Below, piece by piece: positions 1-5,972 of a stretch of DNA of 7,069 nt (position 1 is the first letter of the stretch; every line of letters starts with the position of its first letter). The position numbers and the translations under genes were made by a program. A model generated the notes under the pieces. The model was not told where the DNA came from, made no database searches, and saw nothing but the letters and a program-made list of their open reading frames with translations. The DNA is from Candidatus Omnitrophota bacterium (lineage in GTDB: Bacteria > Omnitrophota > Gorgyraeia > Zapsychrales > Zapsychraceae), in NCBI GenBank assembly GCA_020430005.1, contig JAGQKQ010000092.1, forward strand, positions 1 through 7,069, given 5' to 3'.

Positions 1-183
1 AATCGGCCCCTGCAATAACATAAAAATCAGGAAAAATAATAAGGTCCCCTTCGGATAAGCCCAGAAGATGGCACAAAACACAAGCACAAGAAATAAAAGG
101 CCAAAAAAGATCGGCGCGTAAATAAACAATAATGTGCTCAACGCCAGAAACAACAAAGCCATGAAAATAACAAGAAATCGCAT
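1..183 (-). CDS. N-terminus of a polytopic membrane protein, probable Wzy polymerase / O-antigen ligase family (partial)
   Basis: Sixty-one codons are visible from an ATG at 183 before the window ends; the frame stays open to base 1. The peptide begins MRFLVIFMALLFLALS and is almost entirely hydrophobic. About three membrane segments can be read (roughly residues 3-20, 22-40 and 44-61), with a short polar AYPKG break before the third. Early paired helices with little loop are usual in O-antigen polymerases and ligases, and the position directly after a Wzx-like flippase fits a Wzy polymerase. If so, it would join flipped repeat units on the periplasmic face of the inner membrane. The gene starts 7 bases after the flippase stop, so the two are probably translationally coupled; I see no good Shine-Dalgarno sequence before the ATG. 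No conserved catalytic loop lies in the visible part, so the assignment rests on hydrophobicity and context. Another polytopic transporter remains possible. Confidence 0.6.
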   Translation of the reverse strand, partial: MRFLVIFMALLFLALSTLLFIYAPIFFGLLFLVLVFCAIFWAYPKGTLLFFLIFMLLQGPI

Positions 184-190
184 GATAATT

Positions 191-1411
191 TTAATAGGAC
201 ATTTGCGGATTGATATCTGTCAAACGTTCCCTTTTCTCCTTATAAACAATCGTGTACGCTATACCAATACGAAAAACCCAGGCTACCAAAGCGGATGTCG
301 CCGCTCCCTGCAGTCCGAACAGGGGAATAAGGATAAAATCTCCGGCCATGTGAAGAACAACCCCCATCAGACACCCAACAAAAAATAATCGCAAAAATCG
401 GGACGATACCCTGCCATCAATCATTCCTGCCGGTATCGTATAAACAACCCGGAAAAATCCGATCGCCATAAAAAAATTCAGTAATCCCGCTACATGATCA
501 AATTTTCCTTTGAAAAACACATGCAATAGAAACTTTCCACCAATGACGTACAATACAACAAGTCCGGCCGCCGCCATACACGCCTTTAGTGTATCCGCCC
601 GTATAGAACGGTTTGGTTCTTGCGAATACCGCGGCACAAGAACAAAGCGCAAGGCCACCGCCAACAATTCAAAACCACGCGTCACGGAGATAATTGCCAC
701 ATATCCGGCTAACTCTTCATAACCCATCATCTTCGCAATAAAAAACTGATCTATCTGAATCAGAAATGAATATGAAATTGCGATCAAGAATAACCATCCC
801 CCCTCCTTGATTGCTTTTAAGGGAAAGTCTTCCTTACCGGATTCAATTGTTCTTGTTGAAAAAATACCAAACAACAGAGAACACAGAAAAACTCCGATAT
901 AAAAATATAAAATCAGGTTTAAATCATGTGGTTGGAAAAATAAGAATAAGACAACAATGCTGATAAAAAATAATATCGCGTTGAATTTTGTGACCAGAAT
1001 GGACCGGCTGTATTGTTCATCGGCGCGCAGGATAGCGGAAAGCAGTTCAACACCGACAGCACAGAGAAAAGCGAAGAAGATAAAAAGAATTTCTTTTTCC
1101 AGATTGTAAAATCGGCCAACAGCAAAAACAACACAAAATCCGATGATGGCGGAAAATGCCAAACATTGGAAGACAAACCGTCGCCAAGCGTACCGGCCAA
1201 AATTGTTTTTCCGGATAACCCGGAAGATTGCTGTATTCTGACCAAACAGTAATAATGCAGAGCACATCAGGACAATCGTATGGATGAATTTAAACTTACC
1301 AAACTCATCCGCGGGCAGATAACGTCCCAGCATAATCGTCGCTAATAATTCGCAGACGGCCGCGACGGCCAGAACAATAAATACAACCCCGACTTTTTTC
1401 TTTAGCCCCAT
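191..1411 (-). CDS. Wzx-like polysaccharide flippase (MOP/PST superfamily)
   Basis: The 406-residue product is an integral inner-membrane protein with about 12 hydrophobic segments (by eye near residues 7-29, 40-60, 78-99, 105-127, 142-160, 164-186, 205-225, 235-258, 273-295, 305-325, 338-362 and 365-389). Length and topology match polysaccharide-transporter family flippases, which move undecaprenyl-diphosphate-linked repeat units to the periplasmic side. Family-like features are an N-terminal LGRYLPADEFGKF stretch, a mid-protein IDQFFIAKMMG segment in the seventh helix, and a C-terminal IPLFGLQGAATSALVAW segment typical of PST C-halves. The ATG at 1411 follows the upstream stop by 22 bases and is preceded by a modest AAGAGAG site about 9 bases away. 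It sits between the co-polymerase and the probable polymerase, the usual company of Wzx. Substrate sugar cannot be read from sequence. The family call is firm; the precise gene name is not. Confidence 0.88.
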   Translation of the reverse strand: MGLKKKVGVVFIVLAVAAVCELLATIMLGRYLPADEFGKFKFIHTIVLMCSALLLFGQNTAIFRVIRKNNFGRYAWRRFVFQCLAFSAIIGFCVVFAVGRFYNLEKEILFIFFAFLCAVGVELLSAILRADEQYSRSILVTKFNAILFFISIVVLFLFFQPHDLNLILYFYIGVFLCSLLFGIFSTRTIESGKEDFPLKAIKEGGWLFLIAISYSFLIQIDQFFIAKMMGYEELAGYVAIISVTRGFELLAVALRFVLVPRYSQEPNRSIRADTLKACMAAAGLVVLYVIGGKFLLHVFFKGKFDHVAGLLNFFMAIGFFRVVYTIPAGMIDGRVSSRFLRLFFVGCLMGVVLHMAGDFILIPLFGLQGAATSALVAWVFRIGIAYTIVYKEKRERLTDINPQMSY

Positions 1412-1433
1412 GAGTTTTTACTCTCTTACTGGA

Positions 1434-3062
1434 TTAAACCCGGTCATAAATCATACGTGGAATAACGTATGTCCGGTTATTGAGAACAAATCCAAGAAGG
1501 TTGGCTTTACGCATTTTTAACGGATCGAGGATATTCTTGACAACCTGTCGTCGTGTTTTCCGCTCATTAACAACAAGAACCGTGCCGTCCATAATGGACG
1601 ATATAATCGTCGCGTCTTTAACACCGCCGTACGAAGGACTGTCCACCAGAATAAAATCGTACGTTTGCGAGACCTCTTCAATAAGACGACGCATTCCGTC
1701 GGATTCCAGTATTCTTAACGGATTAAAGGAAACCGTTGATGTGATCGGCTGTCTGGTTAGCATAGCCCACAATTTTTTCCATCCCGATAATGTGTAACCG
1801 CCAAACGAACCTGATGTTAAAACATGCAGGTTCTGATTAATTCTTTTAACCCCTTCTTCAACCGTAGCCTTTCCCTCCACAATATTGGAAAAGTTTCTCA
1901 CTTCCGGCATTCGAAAGATTTTATGTAAATTCGGATTTCTGAGATTGGCATCAATCAATAGCACTTTTTTATTTAAATGTTCCGCAATATAAAGTCCTAG
2001 ATTCGCAATAATTGCTGCCGTTCCCTCTTTTGTCATCGACGATGTAAACAATATGGATTTTACTCCCCGGTCACGGGCGATAAAGTATAACTGCTCCGAA
2101 AGATCATGATAATGCGAACTAGACGGATTTTTAGGCAGCGACCCCAGACAATTAATCCCTAAGGCCCCTTCCGCTTCACTCGGCGCCTTAAACGTCGGGT
2201 CCATATACTCAAATCCGAACGCCAGCATAATACTCAAAATAATACTGACGATAAACGCCAGGATAACAAGGAGCACCCGGGATATCCCGGCGGGTTTTAA
2301 AGGAACTTTGGCCTGTTCAATAATCTTGACCGATGCCGGACCGATGGCATCAATAGCAGGCACTGGTAATCCATTTAACCCCTGCTTCATCTTATTGATC
2401 ATCTCTTGCAACTGAACGACCGAAAGGTTTTTCTCTCCATATTTCAACTGAACTTCCGCCAATTGCTGCTCAAGGTCAAAAATAACATAAGACCGGCTGA
2501 CAACATTAGCCGTAATCATGGCATTAACACCGTTATAGTCTTTCACTTTAATAAGGAATAACTCTGTATCACGAATCGGCTCTACTTCTATACGATCAAG
2601 AAGATCTTCCATAGCCAGCCTGATACGAAACGCTCTTTGCTGTTCCAACGGATATTCTTTCATTTTCTTTTCCATATCCTTGGCCCAGAACTTGACGATT
2701 GGTTTCTTAATAAACGATGCAAATTGTATTTCGTAATCCAACGGCAACTGATCCAATTTAAGCACGCTCACCGCCCGTCCAATAACAGGATCGGACTGGA
2801 CAATTTCACTTTGGGTCAAGGTCATCTGAATACTGCGTAATCCTCCTAACCCGATATCCGTGTAATATTCCGCTTGTGCCTGTTTTTGTCCGGAAATCAA
2901 CATCTTCACCTGAGACTCGTACTGCGGCGTCCGTAACAGAACTCCAAATATGGCAGCCACCATAACCGTCGTCATGGTTAAAAAGATAACAAGCTTATGA
3001 CGGAATAAGATTTTAATGTAATCCCGCGTTGTCATTTCATACATTCGACTGTCTTCATTCAT
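1434..3062 (-). CDS. Wzc/GumC-like polysaccharide co-polymerase with degenerate BY-kinase domain
   Basis: The 542-residue protein combines a Wzz chain-length domain and a cytoplasmic BY-kinase-like domain. Transmembrane segments lie near residues 23-43 and 262-284, with about 218 periplasmic residues between them. The AKVPLKPAGISR stretch before the second segment is typical of Wzz proteins. The Rossmann-type part (about 333-530) keeps the family layout: KSILFTSS strand, VLLIDANLR, Walker B ILVDSP (Asp474) and LLGFVLN near the end. However, the Walker A stretch reads SSMTKEGTAAIIANL where active members have a PGEGKST-like loop: Lys is Thr348 and the following Ser is Ala349. Walker A' reads DAN rather than DAD (Asn373). 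The ExxRxxR oligomerisation motif is absent, and the C-terminus has only Tyr532 and Tyr539 instead of a tyrosine cluster. I infer that chain-length control is retained and tyrosine autophosphorylation is probably lost. The start at 3062 has a strong GAGGAGAGGG site upstream. Confidence 0.9.
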   Translation of the reverse strand: MNEDSRMYEMTTRDYIKILFRHKLVIFLTMTTVMVAAIFGVLLRTPQYESQVKMLISGQKQAQAEYYTDIGLGGLRSIQMTLTQSEIVQSDPVIGRAVSVLKLDQLPLDYEIQFASFIKKPIVKFWAKDMEKKMKEYPLEQQRAFRIRLAMEDLLDRIEVEPIRDTELFLIKVKDYNGVNAMITANVVSRSYVIFDLEQQLAEVQLKYGEKNLSVVQLQEMINKMKQGLNGLPVPAIDAIGPASVKIIEQAKVPLKPAGISRVLLVILAFIVSIILSIMLAFGFEYMDPTFKAPSEAEGALGINCLGSLPKNPSSSHYHDLSEQLYFIARDRGVKSILFTSSMTKEGTAAIIANLGLYIAEHLNKKVLLIDANLRNPNLHKIFRMPEVRNFSNIVEGKATVEEGVKRINQNLHVLTSGSFGGYTLSGWKKLWAMLTRQPITSTVSFNPLRILESDGMRRLIEEVSQTYDFILVDSPSYGGVKDATIISSIMDGTVLVVNERKTRRQVVKNILDPLKMRKANLLGFVLNNRTYVIPRMIYDRV

Positions 3063-3070
3063 ATCGTTTT

Positions 3071-3080
3071 CCCTCTCCTC
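3071..3080 (-). promoter_or_regulatory. Strong ribosome binding site of the co-polymerase gene
   Basis: On the minus strand GAGGAGAGGG ends 8 bases before the ATG at 3062. It lies inside the 20-base gap after the OPX stop codon. It supports this first Met over the in-frame Met codons at residues 7 and 10. Confidence 0.75.
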
Positions 3081-3082
3081 AA

Positions 3083-4519
3083 TTAAAATCGACCTTCTTC
3101 GACCACAACAACATCGCCGGATTTTAAAACAACATCCGCCTTGGAATATCCGGAAATCACATCCTTAATATCAACATTGATCGTGTCATAAAGATTGTAT
3201 TGTTCGTTTAATCTTAATATTTTCACACGGCTGGCTGAACCAAACTTGGTGAAACCACCGGCCATGGTAATGGCTGTTAAAGGTGTTGTGCTCGTTTCTA
3301 ACGGATACATTCCCGGACGCTGAACCTCACCATAAACAAAGAACTTATCGGCCGAAACAACAATGGTATCCCCGGGCAAAACCTTAACGTCTTGATGATA
3401 TCCTTCTAAGATACTGGTAATATCCGACTCAACAACTGCAGATTGTTCTCCAGATTCATTCGGACGTAATAACTTGACTGTTCCCTTTGTATTCGGATCG
3501 ACAAAACCGCCCGCTAGAGAAATCGCATGAGGCAATATCATTGTTTCTTCAACCGGATAGGATCCGGGACGCTGAACCTGCCCGGAAATATAAAACTTGT
3601 CCAGAGAAACAACAACCGTGTCTCCGGGACGCACAAAAACATCCTGATGATCACCTTTTAAGATGGATGCGATATCTGCTTCCAAGATCTGAAACTTTCC
3701 GTCTTTGATAATCTTGTCCGAATTATTTTTATGATCCTTCCACAATTGACTTAATTGGTCGGCCTTTTCTGCGGATGGCTTTGAACTGGCCTGGGCCGGC
3801 CTTAAAAGTTTTACCTTTCCCGATGAGCCCGGTGAAGTAAACCCGCCTGCCATGGTAATCGCATGTATTAGCGTCATGTTTTGTTCCGCAGGAAACGCCC
3901 CCGGACGAAGCACTTGGCCATAAACAAGAAATTTATCTACGGAAACTGCAATCTTATCACCGGGACTAATAACAACGTCCTCTGCGACACCATTCAAAAT
4001 ATCTGTAATGTTTAACTCGATAATCTGCGGACGCCCGCCTTCTGCAGGATGAACAATCTTGGCACGTCCTGTGGATCCCGGAACAGTCAACCCTCCCCCG
4101 ATGGTAATCGCATCAAGAAGCGTCATATCTTCTTCAACCGGAAATGCTCCCGGACGCAAAACCTCTCCGTAAATTGTAAACTTTCGACTAAGGCTCTGCC
4201 GCAAAGAGACCGAAACAATCGGATATTCGACATAACCATCCGAAAGACGCTTCTGAATTTCTTCTTGAATATCCGGCAAACTCATCCCTTTAACGTGAAC
4301 ACTGCCAATATAAGGGAACGTAATCGCCCCGTCAGGAGCAACAGTCACCGTACTGGAAAAAGGCTGTGGTTTAATAACGCTGATATCCAGAACGTCATCG
4401 ACACCCACCTTATATTCCTTTTCTTTTAATGCGGCGTCAGTTTTTTCCTGACTATAGGCAGTCCCCGCCATAACACCTAAAACAACTACCATTAAACATA
4501 ATACGCTTAACTTTTTCAT
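3083..4519 (-). CDS. Polysaccharide export (OPX) protein with four tandem SLBB domains
   Basis: The 478-residue product starts with a type I signal peptide (MKKLSVLCLMVVVLGVMAG, likely cut after AYS near residue 23). Next comes a Wza-type polysaccharide export domain (about 35-110: YKVGVDDVLDISV, then APDGAITFPYIGSV, then MSLPDIQEEI). Four SLBB domains follow at about 113-195, 196-307, 308-391 and 392-478, each opening with KF-x-x-x-G-x-V-x-RPG and closing near a PGD (SGD in the last) and V-V-V strand. Such proteins line the periplasmic route for exported polysaccharide and work with a Wzc-type co-polymerase, encoded next here. Unlike E. coli Wza (two SLBB domains, lipidated, C-terminal membrane helix), this protein has no lipobox and ends directly after the fourth SLBB domain. 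The start at 4519 is chosen over an upstream in-frame ATG at 4543 because AAAGGAG sits 5 bases before it and the signal peptide then begins MKK. Confidence 0.92.
   Translation of the reverse strand: MKKLSVLCLMVVVLGVMAGTAYSQEKTDAALKEKEYKVGVDDVLDISVIKPQPFSSTVTVAPDGAITFPYIGSVHVKGMSLPDIQEEIQKRLSDGYVEYPIVSVSLRQSLSRKFTIYGEVLRPGAFPVEEDMTLLDAITIGGGLTVPGSTGRAKIVHPAEGGRPQIIELNITDILNGVAEDVVISPGDKIAVSVDKFLVYGQVLRPGAFPAEQNMTLIHAITMAGGFTSPGSSGKVKLLRPAQASSKPSAEKADQLSQLWKDHKNNSDKIIKDGKFQILEADIASILKGDHQDVFVRPGDTVVVSLDKFYISGQVQRPGSYPVEETMILPHAISLAGGFVDPNTKGTVKLLRPNESGEQSAVVESDITSILEGYHQDVKVLPGDTIVVSADKFFVYGEVQRPGMYPLETSTTPLTAITMAGGFTKFGSASRVKILRLNEQYNLYDTINVDIKDVISGYSKADVVLKSGDVVVVEEGRF
3086..4183 (-). repeat. 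Four tandem SLBB-encoding repeats inside the OPX gene
   Basis: The repeats cover 3935-4183, 3599-3934, 3347-3598 and 3086-3346 (83, 112, 84 and 87 residues). Each begins KF and carries an RPG turn, then an A-I-[TS]-x-x-GG helix cap, and three of the four a [KR]-[LI]-[VL]-[HR]-P segment. Repeat 2 is longer because of a roughly 30-residue charged insertion. Repeats 1 and 2 share VLRPGAFP; repeats 3 and 4 share VQRPG-x-YP, and at DNA level a 13-base block (ggacgctgaacct on the plus strand) recurs in both. The similarity is clear in protein and patchy in DNA, so the duplications are mostly not recent. Confidence 0.85.
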
Positions 4520-4524
4520 ACTTT

Positions 4525-4531
4525 CTCCTTT
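4525..4531 (-). promoter_or_regulatory. Ribosome binding site that fixes the OPX start
   Basis: AAAGGAG on the minus strand, with a 5-base spacer (AAAGT) to the ATG at 4519. The alternative ATG at 4543 has no purine-rich site upstream and would put eight polar or charged residues (MREAKGES) before the signal peptide. Confidence 0.8.
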
Positions 4532-4565
4532 AGCCTCTCTCATTCAACGCTTTGATAACGAAAAG

Positions 4566-5942
4566 TTATTTTGCTCCAACACCTAACAAAACAATCGGTA
4601 CCGTTTTTAAAAGAATTTTAAAATCGCCCAAGATGGACCAATGGTCGATGTACTGCAAATCTAATTTTGTCCATTCATTAAAATCTGTTATTTTATTTCT
4701 TCCTTCAACCTGCCAGATACAGGTAATGCCGGGACGCATACTCAAACGACGTCTTTGCCAATTGTCGTATTTTTTAACTTCGTCGGGGAGAGGCGGTCTT
4801 GGACCGACAATACTCATATCCCGTTTAAATACATTCCATAATTGCGGAAGCTCATCAATACTGAACTTTCGCAAAAATTTTCCCAAAGGCGTAATGCGCG
4901 GATCATTCTCCATCTTAAACGCAGGCCCCTGCATTTCGTTCTTTTCCATCAATTCCGCCAATCGCTGTTCGGCATCTTCCACCATGGTTCTGAATTTGTA
5001 CAACGTAAACTTTCTTCCGTTAAGTCCGCAGCGAATTTGTTTATAAAAAACAGGGCCTTTGGATGTCAGTTTAATCGCGGCCGCCGTCAGAATAAATAGC
5101 GGCATCAAAAGGATCAATAGCATTCCGGAAAAAACCATATCAAAAATACCTTTAATAAATAAATGCCATATTTTGACCGGCGTCCGTTCAAAGGTTAATA
5201 ATAAAAAATTTTCCAGCTCCGTCTGCTTGGCTTTAGCAAATTGCAAATTAAAAATATCAATCGCGATATGAACGCGAATTCCTTCCGTTTCACATAGAGA
5301 AACGATCTCGTCAATCTTTTGCAGCCACGACCGCGGCACAATAAAAACAATTTCATCCACAACATTATCGTGAATAATGTCGGCAACATCTTTCAACGTC
5401 CCCAAAATTTTAAAACCTTTAATCTCACTACCGGCCAGTGACTTATCCTCATCAATCAATCCAATAATCTTTAAGCCCCACTCTCCCCGTTCTTTAATGA
5501 GATCCATAAACTGCTGTGCTTTCGGTCCCGTTCCTACAACCAGAATATTACGGTAGTTATATCCTTTTTTCCGAATATTCCTGAAGTACGCCATCGCCAG
5601 GATTTTCTCAATAGAAGTAAAGACCGCGGCCGTCAAAAAAATATAAATAACAGAAAGCCGGCTTAAATCTTCCAGCTTTAATAAATATGCCAGGGCACCG
5701 GCGATTCCAATGCCAACCAACGCCGAAGACCAAATCGTCAGCATAATGTCAGAGAACCGTTTAATACGAAAGGATTCGTACATCCCTTCTATGTATAACA
5801 ATGTTAACCACAGGCCTAAAAAACAAGGCAGCAAAACCGGAATATTGCGAAAAGGATACCACCAGTAAAATGCCGCCGCCGCCAGACACAGATCAACAAA
5901 CATTTCCAGTTTTCTAAAAAATGAAATGTGTTCTTTTAACAT
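4566..5942 (-). CDS. Polyprenyl-phosphate sugar-1-phosphate transferase (WbaP/WcaJ/EpsB-like initiating enzyme)
   Basis: The 458-residue enzyme should transfer a sugar-1-phosphate from a nucleotide sugar to undecaprenyl phosphate on the inner leaflet, the first step of repeat-unit synthesis. The N-terminal third has about four hydrophobic segments (residues 14-30, 36-54, 66-89, 94-118). A Rossmann-like domain follows (VVGTGPKA at 135-142, GLIDEDKS at 161-168). The bacterial sugar transferase domain fills 260-458: a membrane-associated helix (265-290), FYKQIRCGLNGRKFTLYKFR at 299-318, then DPRITPLGKFLRKFSIDELP with the catalytic-type Asp363-Glu364 pair, SIVGPRPP at 377-384, and RPGITCIWQVEGRN at 403-416. 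All core motifs look intact. Related members in exosortase-associated clusters have the same architecture. The ATG at 5942 lies 30 bases after the barrel gene's stop. Its Shine-Dalgarno is weak (GCGGGA, about 11 bases away), so Met14 (5903) is a possible alternative. Sugar specificity is not predictable from the sequence. Confidence 0.93.
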   Translation of the reverse strand: MLKEHISFFRKLEMFVDLCLAAAAFYWWYPFRNIPVLLPCFLGLWLTLLYIEGMYESFRIKRFSDIMLTIWSSALVGIGIAGALAYLLKLEDLSRLSVIYIFLTAAVFTSIEKILAMAYFRNIRKKGYNYRNILVVGTGPKAQQFMDLIKERGEWGLKIIGLIDEDKSLAGSEIKGFKILGTLKDVADIIHDNVVDEIVFIVPRSWLQKIDEIVSLCETEGIRVHIAIDIFNLQFAKAKQTELENFLLLTFERTPVKIWHLFIKGIFDMVFSGMLLILLMPLFILTAAAIKLTSKGPVFYKQIRCGLNGRKFTLYKFRTMVEDAEQRLAELMEKNEMQGPAFKMENDPRITPLGKFLRKFSIDELPQLWNVFKRDMSIVGPRPPLPDEVKKYDNWQRRRLSMRPGITCIWQVEGRNKITDFNEWTKLDLQYIDHWSILGDFKILLKTVPIVLLGVGAK

Positions 5943-5972
5943 ACTAAATTTTATCCCGCGCCTGTTGATCGC

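Noticed and set aside
2001..2042. Frameshift or sequencing error as the cause of the broken Walker A motif.
   Set aside because: Flanking residues (ILFTSS before, AIIANLG after) align in the same frame without gaps, and several separate codon changes would be needed, so substitution is the simpler reading.
4499..4501. Cys7 of the OPX signal peptide as a lipidation site.
   Set aside because: It sits too near the N-terminus, before the end of the hydrophobic core, and the residues before it (SVL) do not form a lipobox.
4520..4543. Upstream in-frame ATG at 4543 adding MREAKGES to the OPX protein.
   Set aside because: No Shine-Dalgarno precedes it, while AAAGGAG is correctly spaced before the ATG at 4519 and gives a standard signal peptide.
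4520..4565. Possible terminator or promoter in the 46-base gap between the transferase and OPX genes, the largest gap here.
   Set aside because: Only a 4-base stem can be formed and there is no following T-run; no convincing -35/-10 pair is visible.
4552..5046. Plus-strand open frame of 164 codons.
   Set aside because: It is antisense to the conserved catalytic part of the sugar transferase, has no recognisable domain, and is a composition shadow. The same applies to the other plus-strand frames and to minus-strand frames nested in these genes.
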